Shown: positions 44,236-54,164, counted from the first letter of the stretch. The stretch is DNA of 64,000 nucleotides from Deltaproteobacteria bacterium (GCA_020060215.1 JAGVAP010000054.1:1-64000); one strand, 5' to 3'. The notes: generated by a model from the sequence alone, not told the origin. Numbers and translations are program-made.

Positions 44236-46920
44236 ATGACCCAAGGGCAAAAGACCATCTACCTTGTAGACGGCAGCTCTTACATCTACCGGGCCTACCA
44301 TGCGATCCGCAACCTCTCCAACTCCAAGGGGCTGCCTACGAACGCGGTCTACGGTTTCGCCCGGATGATCCTCAAGCTGGTGGAGGAGCGGAAGCCCCTC
44401 TACGCGGCCATCGTCTTCGATGCGGCAGGCCCCACCTTCCGACACGAACTCTTTGACGGATACAAGGCCACAAGACCCCCCATGGCCGATGATCTGGCCG
44501 TGCAAATTCCCTTCATACGCCGCCTGGTCCAAGGTCTTTCCCTGAAAATACTGGAGAAGCAGGGGTACGAGGCCGACGATGTCATCGGGACCCTTTCGCG
44601 GGTGGCGGAAGAGGAGGGGCACGACGTGTTCATCGTCACCGGCGACAAGGACTTCCGGCAACTCCTCTCCCCGAGGGTGACGCTCTGGGACCCCATGAAG
44701 GACCGTATCACCTCGTATGAAGGATTCATCGAGGAGTGCGGGTTCAAACCCGGACAGGTCGTGGATCTCATGGGGCTCTCCGGGGACAGCACGGACAATG
44801 TCCCCGGCGTCCGAGGGATCGGCGAGAAGACGGCCGCGGACCTGATCAGGCAGTTCGGCACCCTGGAGTCCGTTTTCGCAAACCTGGGGCAGGTCCAGAA
44901 GAAGCGGGTCAGGGAGAATCTCGAGAAGTCCAGGGCCGAGGCCCTCCTGAGCAAGGAGCTCGTCACCATCAACCGGGATGTGCCCGTAAGCGGCGATCTG
45001 GAAGAGCTCAAGGTAGGCGTGCCCAGACACCAGGAGCTTGCCGAGTTGTTCAGGGAGCTGGAATTCAAATCGCTGTGGGACCAGTTTGCGGTCCGGGAAG
45101 AGGAGGGCACCGAGGAATACCGCTCCTGCCTCACCGAAGAGGATCTCCTGCGGCTCGTCGCCTCCATCCGGGAAAAGAAGGCGGTCTCGATGAGCGTGCA
45201 GACCACCGGCGACGATCCCTTCCGGGACGAGCTGGTGGGCCTCTCTTTTTCGGTGGAGACCGGAAAGAGCTCCTATCTGCCTCTTGCGCACACCTGCGCA
45301 GGCTTCCCGGAGCAGATCGGGATCGAGAAGGCGTTCGAGGTCCTCAAGCCGGTCTTCGAGGACGAGGCCATCGCCAAGATCGGCCACAATCTCAAGTTCA
45401 GCGCCATGGTCTTGAAGAACCGGTCCACGAAACTCGCGGGGCTCCATTTCGACACGATGATCGCTTCCTATGTGATCAATCCCGGCCTGAAACAACACAG
45501 CCTGGATTTCCTGGCCCAGCACTATCTCAACCTGCGGAAGATGACCCATGAAGAGGTGGCCGGAAAGGGCAAGTCACAGAAATGCTTCTCCGAGCTCGAG
45601 CTGCAGCGGGCTTCGAGGTACTCCTGCGAAGACGCGGATGTGGCCCTTCGTCTGATGCGGGTCCTCGGGGAGCAGCTTCGGGAAGACGAGAACGAGGAGC
45701 TCTTCAGGGACGTGGAGATGGCCCTCATTCCGGTCCTGATCGACATGGAGACGCGGGGGATCCGGATCGATACGGCGTTCTTCAGGGACATGTCCGAGAG
45801 CTTCTCCCGCGAGCTCGAGGCGATTGAGAAGGAGATCTACGCCGAGGCCGGGGTGGAATTCAACATCAATTCACCGCAGCAGCTCGGTTCGATCCTCTTT
45901 GAGAAACTTCAGCTCCCCATCCTCAAGCGGACGATGAAGACGGGCGCCCACTCGACCGATGTCAAGGTCCTGACCCGGCTTGCAGCGCTCCCCTTCAAGA
46001 TCCCCAAGCTCCTCCTGCGGTACCGTACGATCAGCAAGTTGAAGGCCACATACCTGGACAGCCTGGTCAAGCTGGCCGATCCGGTCACATGCAGGATTCA
46101 CACCTCGTTCAACCAGACGGTCGCCGCCACCGGCCGCCTCAGCAGCAGCAACCCCAACCTGCAGAACATACCGGTCCGCGGGGAAGAGGGTCGAGAGATC
46201 AGAAGGGGCTTTGTGGCGGAGGAGGGTTGTCATCTCCTTTCGGCGGACTACAGCCAGGTGGAGCTGAGGATCTTCGCCCACTACTCGGACGACGACGCCT
46301 TCATGGACGCCTTCCGGGCGGAGGAGGACATCCACACCCGGACGGCGGCGGAGATCATGAGGCTGCAGGGGGAGGAGGTGACCCCGGACCTGCGGAGGAT
46401 TGCAAAGGCCATCAACTTCGGCATCATTTACGGGATGGGGCCGCAGAAGCTGAGCGAAGAGGTGGGGGTCGATCTCCAGACGGCGAAGCGGTACATCGCC
46501 GCCTACTTCGAGCGGTACCAGGGGGTCGGTAAATACCGGGCACAGGTCATCGCCTCGGCGAGGGAGCAGGGTTACGTGACCACCCTTTTCAATCGCAGGC
46601 GGTATCTGCCCGACATCAACCACAAGAACCGGATCATCCGCGGCGAGGCCGAGCGGATGGCCATCAACACGCCGATCCAGGGGACTGCGGCGGACCTGAT
46701 CAAGATGGCGATGATCCGGATCCACCGCCGGCTGAAGCGGGAAGGGTTCCGCACCCGGATGCTGCTCCAGGTCCATGACGAGCTGGTCTTCGAGGTGCCG
46801 GACGGGGAGATCGAGACCGTGCCGGCTGTGATCCGATCCGAGATGGAGAGCGTTTTCCGGCTGAAGGTGCCCCTCAAGGTGGATGTCAAGGTGGGCAGGA
46901 ACTGGGATGAGGCGCATTGA
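44236..46920 (+). CDS. polA: DNA polymerase I with degenerate proofreading site
   Basis: 894 residues from ATG 44236 (GAGGT 8 bases upstream; ATG 44215 would add 7). The 5' nuclease domain is intact (IYLVDGSSYIYRAYHA, TGDKDFRQL, GLSGDSTDNVPGVRGIGEKT). The polymerase domain is intact (SADYSQVELRIFAHYSDDD, RIAKAINFGIIYGMG, LLQVHDELVFEVP). In the 3'-5' exonuclease domain the DxE motif reads Ser320-Val-Gln322 and the second metal Asp is Ser389 (FSAMVL), while Tyr462 and Asp466 are kept. The spacing matches E. coli D355, E357, D424, Y497, D501. Proofreading is therefore predicted lost. Confidence 0.97.
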   Translation: MTQGQKTIYLVDGSSYIYRAYHAIRNLSNSKGLPTNAVYGFARMILKLVEERKPLYAAIVFDAAGPTFRHELFDGYKATRPPMADDLAVQIPFIRRLVQGLSLKILEKQGYEADDVIGTLSRVAEEEGHDVFIVTGDKDFRQLLSPRVTLWDPMKDRITSYEGFIEECGFKPGQVVDLMGLSGDSTDNVPGVRGIGEKTAADLIRQFGTLESVFANLGQVQKKRVRENLEKSRAEALLSKELVTINRDVPVSGDLEELKVGVPRHQELAELFRELEFKSLWDQFAVREEEGTEEYRSCLTEEDLLRLVASIREKKAVSMSVQTTGDDPFRDELVGLSFSVETGKSSYLPLAHTCAGFPEQIGIEKAFEVLKPVFEDEAIAKIGHNLKFSAMVLKNRSTKLAGLHFDTMIASYVINPGLKQHSLDFLAQHYLNLRKMTHEEVAGKGKSQKCFSELELQRASRYSCEDADVALRLMRVLGEQLREDENEELFRDVEMALIPVLIDMETRGIRIDTAFFRDMSESFSRELEAIEKEIYAEAGVEFNINSPQQLGSILFEKLQLPILKRTMKTGAHSTDVKVLTRLAALPFKIPKLLLRYRTISKLKATYLDSLVKLADPVTCRIHTSFNQTVAATGRLSSSNPNLQNIPVRGEEGREIRRGFVAEEGCHLLSADYSQVELRIFAHYSDDDAFMDAFRAEEDIHTRTAAEIMRLQGEEVTPDLRRIAKAINFGIIYGMGPQKLSEEVGVDLQTAKRYIAAYFERYQGVGKYRAQVIASAREQGYVTTLFNRRRYLPDINHKNRIIRGEAERMAINTPIQGTAADLIKMAMIRIHRRLKREGFRTRMLLQVHDELVFEVPDGEIETVPAVIRSEMESVFRLKVPLKVDVKVGRNWDEAH

Positions 46921-47187
46921 CATTTTTCATCGATCATCGAATCACTGATCATGGGGGGAGGGGCGGGTCGATGTTTGTCGGTTGTTCGTTGCGGGTTGGT
47001 CATTTGTCCTCTATCATTCGTTGAGACGGTAGGATGGGTGAAGCGTAGCGGAACCCGTCAATCGTTTTACAGACAAGGAACAACCAAGAACGAGCGAACC
47101 CAAGCAAGTGACAGGGAACCGATGACCGTGACCGGTGACCAAGGGCCACGGCCGACCAGGATTGGATTCCATACCGAAGACGAACCG
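46921..47187. repeat. Repeat-bearing gap after polA
   Basis: It contains ATCGATCATCGAATCACTGA words, a run of TTG-rich heptads (GTTTGTC GGTTGTT CGTTGCG GGTTGGT), and at 47029-47059 a single arm of the GTAGGATGGGT family (GTAGGATGGGTGAAGCGTAG). The open frame continuing into the radical SAM gene is not likely to be translated here. Confidence 0.6.
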
Positions 47188-48141
47188 ATGGAACGCAACG
47201 ATCGATCAACCACCCATATTTTCGGCCCCGTGCCCTCGCGCAGGCTTGGTCTCTCCCTCGGTGTGGACCTGATCCCGGCCAAGACGTGCACCTACGACTG
47301 CCTCTACTGCCAGGTCGGAAAGACCACGCACCGGAGGACCCGGAGGGGCCCGTTTGTCCCGGTCGGGGAAGTGCTGTCGGAGCTGGAAGAACGGCTGAAA
47401 GAGGTGACGCCCGACTTCATCACCCTGTCCGGCTCGGGGGAGCCGACGCTCTATTCCGGGATCGGGGCGTTGATTGAAGGGATCAGGGCCCGCACAGGGG
47501 CACGGATTGCCCTGATCACCAACGGGTCTTTGCTCTGGAACGAGCAGGTGCGGAAGGGGATCGCCGGAGCGGATCTGATACTTCCAACCCTATGCACGAC
47601 CTCCGAGGAGACCTTTCGGTTGATTCACAGACCCGCCGAAAGCCTCCGTCTGGAGCGGGTCATCGAAGGGATGAGGCGTCTGCGCAGGGAGTTCAGGCGC
47701 GACCTGTTCCTGGAGGTTATGCTCCTTCGCGGCATCAATGATTCGGAGATGGAGCTGGAGTCGCTCAAGAGGGCGGTCCGGGAGATCTCTCCGGACCGGA
47801 TCCAGCTCAACACCGTGGTGCGGCCGCCGAGCGACCCGGACGCGCTGCCCCTTGACAGCGCGAGGATGGAAGCGATAAAGACATTCCTCGGCCCTCCCGC
47901 GGAGGTGATCGCATCTTTCCGATCCGGTGGAGGTCCGTCCGCGGGCGCCTCGGATGCGTTCGCCATGCTGGAGATGGCCAGGAGAAGACCGGTGCGCGTC
48001 TCCGACGTGGTCAGATCGCTGAAGAGACCTCCGGGCGAAGTGGAAGACGTGATGGAGGGGCTGGTGCGGAAAGGGATGCTCCGGCGCGGGGAGCATGCAG
48101 GGGAGATGTACTACTATACTCGAACGGAACCTGAGCAATGA
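47188..48141 (+). CDS. Radical SAM protein of the COG0731 (wyosine synthase-like) group
   Basis: 317 residues from ATG 47188, just before the family start THIFGPVPSRRLGLSLGVDL; the longer frame reads a repeat. Cluster motif CTYDCLYCQ (CxxxCxxC), then ITLSGSGEPTLY and ALITNGSLL. The C-terminal ~55 residues form a winged-helix-like domain (VSDVVRSLKRPPGEVEDVME). Close archaeal relatives act in wyosine synthesis but bacterial members are uncharacterised. The activase gene starts 2 bases later, suggesting a shared operon. Confidence 0.88.
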   Translation: MERNDRSTTHIFGPVPSRRLGLSLGVDLIPAKTCTYDCLYCQVGKTTHRRTRRGPFVPVGEVLSELEERLKEVTPDFITLSGSGEPTLYSGIGALIEGIRARTGARIALITNGSLLWNEQVRKGIAGADLILPTLCTTSEETFRLIHRPAESLRLERVIEGMRRLRREFRRDLFLEVMLLRGINDSEMELESLKRAVREISPDRIQLNTVVRPPSDPDALPLDSARMEAIKTFLGPPAEVIASFRSGGGPSAGASDAFAMLEMARRRPVRVSDVVRSLKRPPGEVEDVMEGLVRKGMLRRGEHAGEMYYYTRTEPEQ

Positions 48142-48142
48142 A

Positions 48143-48908
48143 ATGGTGATGAACGACAACGGAAGGTCAGAGGATCAGAAATTCTACGTGGGGATCGACG
48201 CGGGATCGGTCAGTCTCAACTGCGTGGTCATCGATCAGGAAAAGAACATCGTATACGAGTCCCCCTATCTGCGCCACCTGGGGAAAGTCGAGGAGGAGGT
48301 CTTCGGCCTCATTCAGGACCTCTACCGGAGGTTTTCGCCGGAGCGGATCAGGGCGATTGCATTCACGGGGAACCACGCAAAAAAGATCAGCGAGAAGCTG
48401 GGGGGGGTCTATGAGTTCGAAACCATCACCCAGGTGCTCGGGGCCCTTCACCTTCGCCCCGATGTGAAGAGCGTCATCAGCATGGGGGGACAGGATACGG
48501 CCCTGTTTCAGATCCGTCAGGGCGTTGGCGGAGGCAAGGGAGAGGCGACATGGGAGCTGGAGTACTTCAACACCAACGGCCCCTGCGCGTCGGGCACCGG
48601 CTCCTTCATCGACCAGCAGGCCCAGAGACTCGCCACCTCCATCTATTCCGCCCGCGTGGATGTCTCCAAGGAGCAGATCGACACCATCCTCGCGGATTTC
48701 ATTGCCCTCGGCCTGAAGAGCCGGAAACCCGCCCACGTCGCGTGCCGCTGCACGGTCTTCACGAAGTCCGACATGATCCACCTGCAGAACAAGGGGGAGA
48801 GACTCGAGGATATCATCTACGGCCTGCATACGGGCAACGCCAGGAACTACATGAGCACCATCGTCTCGAACCGGACCCTGGAGGACCCCATCCTGTTCCT
48901 GGGGGGGG
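48143..48908 (+). CDS. 2-hydroxyacyl-CoA dehydratase-type activase, 5' part before a frameshift
   Basis: First actin-like ATPase/activase domain (BcrAD_BadFG family): phosphate loop VGIDAGSVSLNCVVID, cluster ligands in NGPCASGTGSFID and ACRCTVFTKSD. The frame breaks at 48901-48908, a run of eight G. With seven G, the protein would read FLGGLSLNELQVRAFRAYFP straight into the next segment, the expected family sequence. After the run this frame goes on to 49585 as nonsense rich in Arg and Pro. The start (ATG 48143 or 48149) has no clear ribosome site. Likely one gene with the next entry, either a sequencing slip or a true frameshift. Confidence 0.85.
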
Positions 48909-51236
48909 TTGTCCTTGAACGAGCTCCAGGTCCGAGCGTTCAGGGCCTATTTCCCGGACCTGATCGTCCCCGAACACAGCCCCTCTGCGGGCGCCCTCGG
49001 GGTTGCCGTTCATGCGCTCCAGTCGGGGGCGGAGAATCGTCTCGATCCGGACAGGCTCGGCGGCCCGGAGGAGAAGGGGAGCTCCGATCTGCCCTCCACG
49101 TCGCCGCTCCGGATCAGGAAGACCCTCTTCCCGGAAGAGAATGCGGTCGGCCCGACCCCCGTCGGGAAGAAGATCCCCGCGTACCTGGGAATCGACATCG
49201 GGTCCACCACCACGAAGTACGCCCTCATGCTCGAGAACCGGGAGATCATCCACAAGAGCTATGTCCACACCCAGGGAAAGCCGATCGAGGTGACCCAGAA
49301 GCTGCTGAAGATCATCCAGGACGAGCTCGGGCCGCGGATCGAGATCCGGGGCGTGGCGACCACGGGCTCGGGCAGGAACGTGGTCGGGGATTTCCTCAAT
49401 GCGGATCTCATCATCGACGAGATCACGGCGCATGCCCGGGGGGCCGTGGAGATCGACCCCGACATCGACACCATCTTCGAGATCGGGGGGCAGGACTCGA
49501 AGTACATCTCCATCGCCCACACCCACCCCCTGGACTTCGACATGAACAAGGTGTGTGCCGCAGGCACGGGCAGCTTCCTCCATGAACTCTCCAACAAGTA
49601 CGGGATCAACATCGTCGGCGAGTTCCAGGAGGTCGCCCTCTCCTCGGAGCGGCCCGTGAAACTGGCCGAGCGGTGCACGGTGTTCATGGAATCCGATCTG
49701 GTCTCCTATCATCAGAAGGGGGTCCCCGAGGACGATCTCATCGCCGGGCTCTGCTATGCCGTCGTTTACAACTATATCAACCGCGTCGTGGGGAAGAGAA
49801 AGATCGGTCAGAGGGTCATGTTCCTGGGGGGGCCTTCCCTCAACAAGGCGGTCGTCGCGGCCTTCGAAGATGTCCTGGGCCGCGGCCTGATCGTTCCGAA
49901 GCACCGGGAGGTCCTGGGCGCCTACGGCGCCGCGATCAGCCTGCAGGAGAAGATGGCGGTCGAGAACAGGACGAGGAGCGTCTTCAGGGGTCTGGAAAGC
50001 TCCATAGGCGACCGGATGGATTTCACGGAGAAGATCTGCCAGGCCGATCCCGCATGCCACAACCAGTGCAAGCTGAAGATCTACGACTTCGGAGGCAGGA
50101 GGAGCGTCTGGGGGGGGGAGTGCGGCCGATACGAGGCCATCCGGGGGAGGGGGATCAAGGGCCAGAATTTCTTCGAACTGAGGGAGGAGATCTGGGCGAG
50201 CTACATGCTCGGGGTTTCCGAGGAGCTGAAGGACGAACCTGTCCTGGAGGTGGACGGTCGCCCCACGGTGGGGATGCAGCGCTCCCTGTACACGCTGCAG
50301 ACCGGTGTGTTGTGGGCCCATTTCTTCGATCGTCTCGGCTACCGGGTGGTTCTCACTCCCCCGACCAACAACCGGATATCGGGCTCGGGCATCGAGATCG
50401 CGATCGCGGAGACGTGCTTCCCGATCAAGGTCTCCCACGGACACGTGAAGGAGCTGGCGGGCAAGACCAGGTACCTTTTCCTCCCGAGCATCGTAAACAT
50501 GCCCACCCCCGGGGAGTCGGAGAGGGGGGCCTTCTGCCCCCTGGTCCAGGCCAACCAGTACATGGTCCGGATGGCCCTGGGGCTGGAGCGGACCGCCCTG
50601 CTCAACCCGGTCCTCCACCTCAAGTATGATCCGTCGACCCTGTCGATCGAGCTGGAGGAGCAGCTGGGCGGCAAGCTTGGACGGAGCAGGGCGCAGATCC
50701 GAAAGGCCCTGGAACACGGGCTGGAGAGACAGGCGGGATTCACCGCGGAGCTCCTTGAAAGGGGCAGGGAGATCCTGGAGGCCCATGACCCGAGCCGACC
50801 GCTCGTGATCGTCACGGGGAGGCCCTACAACCTCTACGACGAGAGACTGAATCTGCGGCTCGGGCGGAATCTGGCGAAGATCGGCGTCTCCGCCCTGCCC
50901 ATGGACTTCATCGATCTCTCCGCCGTGGACCTCTCCGATTTCCCGAACATGTACTGGGGGCTGGGCGCCCAGATCCTTCGGGCGGCAAGGTTCACCGGGT
51001 CTCACCCCCATACCTTCGGGCTCCATCTGACGAATTTCAGCTGCGGGGCGGACTCCTTCCTGGAGCACTTCTACCGGTTCATCATGGAGGACAAGCCCTA
51101 TCTGATCCTGGAGCTGGACGAACACAGCGCGGTGGCCGGCATGATGACGCGGCTGGAAGCCTTCCGGAATGTGATCGAGAATACGATGCGGAAGGAAAGG
51201 GCCGCCTGTCAGGCGGAAAGGGGGATTTCCAATTGA
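48909..51236 (+). CDS. Acyl-CoA dehydratase activase, second activase domain plus DUF2229
   Basis: 775 residues if begun at TTG 48909, but it is most likely the continuation of the preceding frame. Residues ~1-30 finish the first activase domain. ~95-340 is a second one (LGIDIGSTTTKYALMLENRE, CAAGTGSFLHEL, ERCTVFMESDL, giving a Cys pair for a [4Fe-4S] cluster). The remainder is the dehydratase-subunit-like/DUF2229 region (TVGMQRSLYTLQTGVLWAHF, ETCFPIKVSHGHVKEL). The complete protein (~1030 residues) would be the COG1924/COG3580 fusion common in anaerobes, with no proven substrate. The 3' end overlaps the next gene (TTGA). Confidence 0.9.
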   Translation: MSLNELQVRAFRAYFPDLIVPEHSPSAGALGVAVHALQSGAENRLDPDRLGGPEEKGSSDLPSTSPLRIRKTLFPEENAVGPTPVGKKIPAYLGIDIGSTTTKYALMLENREIIHKSYVHTQGKPIEVTQKLLKIIQDELGPRIEIRGVATTGSGRNVVGDFLNADLIIDEITAHARGAVEIDPDIDTIFEIGGQDSKYISIAHTHPLDFDMNKVCAAGTGSFLHELSNKYGINIVGEFQEVALSSERPVKLAERCTVFMESDLVSYHQKGVPEDDLIAGLCYAVVYNYINRVVGKRKIGQRVMFLGGPSLNKAVVAAFEDVLGRGLIVPKHREVLGAYGAAISLQEKMAVENRTRSVFRGLESSIGDRMDFTEKICQADPACHNQCKLKIYDFGGRRSVWGGECGRYEAIRGRGIKGQNFFELREEIWASYMLGVSEELKDEPVLEVDGRPTVGMQRSLYTLQTGVLWAHFFDRLGYRVVLTPPTNNRISGSGIEIAIAETCFPIKVSHGHVKELAGKTRYLFLPSIVNMPTPGESERGAFCPLVQANQYMVRMALGLERTALLNPVLHLKYDPSTLSIELEEQLGGKLGRSRAQIRKALEHGLERQAGFTAELLERGREILEAHDPSRPLVIVTGRPYNLYDERLNLRLGRNLAKIGVSALPMDFIDLSAVDLSDFPNMYWGLGAQILRAARFTGSHPHTFGLHLTNFSCGADSFLEHFYRFIMEDKPYLILELDEHSAVAGMMTRLEAFRNVIENTMRKERAACQAERGISN

Positions 51237-52609
51237 GCCTGAACATGGAAGCGTCGAGAAGCGAGAAATTCAGATCCCTCAAGGAGAACGTCGGTGCGTT
51301 CAAGGTCCGCGAGAAAAAGCTCCTCATCCCCGAGATGAATCGGATCGGCGCCCATCTCCTGGCTGCAACCTTCAGGGGTTTCGGGGCCAATGCCCTGGTG
51401 ATGGAGACCTATGCGGGGCTCGATCTCGGAAAGGAGTTCACCTCCGGGAAGGAGTGCTTCCCCTGTCAGGTGACCGCAGGAGACGTCCTGCTCTTCCTGC
51501 AAAAGGAGAAGGAGAGACTCGGATCGGACTTCAGGGCGGAGGACTACATCTACTTCATGCCCGAGGCGGACGGCCCATGCCGCTTCGGCATGTACAACAA
51601 GTACCAGCGGATCGTGCTCGATTCGTTTCCCGAGTTCCGAAACCTGAAGATCGGCGCCCTCACATCCAAGAACTCCTACGCCCTGGACGGGATGATCGAC
51701 CCGAAGCAGAAAACCCGTTTCCGCAAGGTCGCCTTCTTTTCGCTTCTGGCAGGGGACATCCTGGACCGGCTCCTGTGGCGGATCCGTCCCTATGAAAAGG
51801 CGGCCGGGATGGCGGATGCATTCATCGAGAGGACGATGAGGAGCTTGAGCGATGCCTTCGAGACCTACAGCGCCGGGGTGGAACTGGACCGGCTCCTCAA
51901 CCGGCTGACCGAGTTGGTGTCGGAGGGGCGCGCCGTCATAGACCCCGACCTCGCGCCCAGACCCCTGATCGGCATTGTCGGCGAGATCTATCTGAGGACC
52001 CATGTGCAGGCCAACCAGGACGTCATCCGCATGTTGGAGCGGTATGGGGCCGAGGTGGTCAATGCGTCGATTGCGGAGTGGGTCAACTATACGAGCTTCG
52101 ATCGGATGCGGGAGGCCAGGATCGGGCTCCGTCTGAGCCTCAAGCAGCTCCGGATCGGCCGGATGGTGCGCCACCTCAAGGAGATCCTCGGCTACGGGGC
52201 GGAGCTCTACTACCAGCACCTCAAGCAGGATCAGGTCTACAAGAGAATCCAGGCGGTGATCGGGATCCACGGGGATCACCGGGTGGATCATCTGGAGAAG
52301 ATCCTCCTCGAAGACGATCTCTTCTCCTTCGATGTCGGCACCGAGGCCTGCCTGAGCATACCCGGCATCATCGAATATGTGCGGAACGGGTACAACGGGA
52401 TCGTCAACGTCTATCCCTTCACCTGCATGCCCAGCACCATCACCTCTGCGGTGGTGCGGCCGATCATGAGCCGTATGAAGGTTCCCTATCTGGACACCCC
52501 CTACGACGGCACGTTTCAGCCGGGCCGGGAGGCGGCCATCCGCACATTCATGTACCAGGCCCGGCAGCACTTCCAGAGAAACGGAAGAAAGGATCCGGAT
52601 CCCTCATGA
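51233..52609 (+). CDS. COG3581-type partner of the activase
   Basis: 458 residues from TTG 51233, overlapping the upstream stop; ATG 51245 is a possible alternative. It resembles subunits of 2-hydroxyacyl-CoA dehydratase: EMNRIGAHLLAATFRGFGAN, GKECFPCQVTAGD, ADGPCRFGMYNKYQ, NVYPFTCMPSTITSAVVRPI, with Cys residues at family cluster positions. It is always found next to the COG3580 protein in genomes that have it. Function unproven; probably an iron-sulfur ATP-driven electron-transfer or reductase system. Confidence 0.88.
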   Translation: MSLNMEASRSEKFRSLKENVGAFKVREKKLLIPEMNRIGAHLLAATFRGFGANALVMETYAGLDLGKEFTSGKECFPCQVTAGDVLLFLQKEKERLGSDFRAEDYIYFMPEADGPCRFGMYNKYQRIVLDSFPEFRNLKIGALTSKNSYALDGMIDPKQKTRFRKVAFFSLLAGDILDRLLWRIRPYEKAAGMADAFIERTMRSLSDAFETYSAGVELDRLLNRLTELVSEGRAVIDPDLAPRPLIGIVGEIYLRTHVQANQDVIRMLERYGAEVVNASIAEWVNYTSFDRMREARIGLRLSLKQLRIGRMVRHLKEILGYGAELYYQHLKQDQVYKRIQAVIGIHGDHRVDHLEKILLEDDLFSFDVGTEACLSIPGIIEYVRNGYNGIVNVYPFTCMPSTITSAVVRPIMSRMKVPYLDTPYDGTFQPGREAAIRTFMYQARQHFQRNGRKDPDPS

Positions 52610-54141
52610 AGACGATAATGCTCATCAATGCGGCCCATCCGGAGGAGTATCGGATAGCGTTCATCAAGGACGGAAGGCTGGACGGGTTCCAGGTGGAGAC
52701 CGCCGCGGCCGAACAGAAAGTGGGGAACATCTACAAAGGGCTGATCGAGAAGGTCGAGCCGAGGCTCCAGGCCTGTTTCGTCAATTTCGGGGTGGAGAAG
52801 AACGGTTTCCTCTCCATCACGGACGTGCATCCGGAGTATTACCAGGTCGACGTCCCCCCTTCCGGATCGCACCGGCCGCCTCCCATCGAAAAGGTCCTGC
52901 ACAAAGGCCAGGAAGTCCTCGTCCAGGTCACGAGGGAGATGCCGGGCCGCAAGGGCGCCCAACTCACCACCTTCATCTCCCTGGCCGGACGATTTGTCGT
53001 CGCCACGCCGGGGCGGATCATCAACGGCGTCTCCCGGAAGATCGAGAGCGAGGCCGAGCGGCATCGGCTCAAGGAGGCCATGAGCCAGATCAAGCTCCCG
53101 GAAGAGATCGGCTACATCGTGCGCACGGTCGCAGCGGGACAGACCAAGAAGGAGCTCTCCAAGGACATCACCCGGCTGGTGCGGATGTGGAAGAGCATCC
53201 GGGCGAGGGTGAAGGACGCCCCTGCCCTTTCCCTGATCCACAAGGAGCAGGACGTCGGACTCCGGACGATGAGGGACTCCTACACGAGCGATATCGTCGA
53301 GATCCTGGTCGACGAGAAGGAGACCTACGAGAAGATCGTCGAATACATGAAGATCATCTCCCCGAAGGAGCAGGAGAAGGTGAAGCTCTATCGCGGGAGA
53401 AGACCCATCTTCGACCAGTATGAGATCGAAGACCAGATCGAAAGCATCTACCGGAACAAGGTGTTTCTGAAATCCGGGGGCTCCATCGTCATCAACCAGA
53501 CCGAGGCCCTGATCGCCATCGATGTCAACTCGGGACGGGGGAAGGCGGGGGACGAGCCGGAGACCATGATCTTCAAGACCAACCTGGATGCGGCGCGGGA
53601 GATCGCGAGGCAGCTCAGGCTCCGCGACATGGGCGGGCTGATCGTCATCGACTTCATCGACATGCGCGACCGCAACCACATCCGGCAGGTGGAAAAGGTC
53701 TTTCGAGACGAGCTGAAGATCGATCGGGCGAAGATCGACACCTCCCACATCTCCAAGTTCGGTCTCATGGAGCTGTCACGGGAGAGGCTCCGGCCTTCCA
53801 TAGAATCCAAGAGCTATCTCCTCTGCCACTACTGCGGCGGCCGGGGCATGGTCATGTCCGTCGAGTCCGCAGCCATTGCCTATCTGCGGAGGATATGGAT
53901 GGGTCTCTCCAAAGGGGACGTGGTGCAGGTGACCGGGACCCTCTCTCCCGAGGTCGCTTCCTACCTCCTCAACCGAAAGAGAAGAGAGCTCTCCGACATG
54001 GAGAAGCGATACGGGGTCGCGATATCCCTGACCGGCGATCGGGATGTCCCTCCGGGGGAAGGCAGGCTGGATTTCCTGAGAGAGGAGCCTCGGAAGGAGT
54101 CGAACCATGAATCGCACCCCCCAAACGAGCCGGCCGCATGA
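52606..54141 (+). CDS. rng: Ribonuclease G
   Basis: 511 residues from ATG 52606, overlapping the preceding stop (ATGA). S1 domain (~35-125, QKVGNIYKGLIEKVEPRLQA), RNase H-like and DNase I-like parts, catalytic metal aspartates in AIDVNSGRGK and VIDFIDMRDRNH, and the Zn-link motif CHYCGGRG. No C-terminal degradosome scaffold, so RNase G rather than RNase E. It is the end of the operon with the activase genes. Confidence 0.96.
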   Translation: MKTIMLINAAHPEEYRIAFIKDGRLDGFQVETAAAEQKVGNIYKGLIEKVEPRLQACFVNFGVEKNGFLSITDVHPEYYQVDVPPSGSHRPPPIEKVLHKGQEVLVQVTREMPGRKGAQLTTFISLAGRFVVATPGRIINGVSRKIESEAERHRLKEAMSQIKLPEEIGYIVRTVAAGQTKKELSKDITRLVRMWKSIRARVKDAPALSLIHKEQDVGLRTMRDSYTSDIVEILVDEKETYEKIVEYMKIISPKEQEKVKLYRGRRPIFDQYEIEDQIESIYRNKVFLKSGGSIVINQTEALIAIDVNSGRGKAGDEPETMIFKTNLDAAREIARQLRLRDMGGLIVIDFIDMRDRNHIRQVEKVFRDELKIDRAKIDTSHISKFGLMELSRERLRPSIESKSYLLCHYCGGRGMVMSVESAAIAYLRRIWMGLSKGDVVQVTGTLSPEVASYLLNRKRRELSDMEKRYGVAISLTGDRDVPPGEGRLDFLREEPRKESNHESHPPNEPAA

Positions 54142-54164
54142 GCCCCGCTCCACATCCAGGGGAA

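Noticed and set aside
48911..49585. Continuation of the first activase frame after the G run
   Set aside because: The sequence becomes Arg/Pro-rich nonsense, while the overlapping frame encodes the real second half of the activase.
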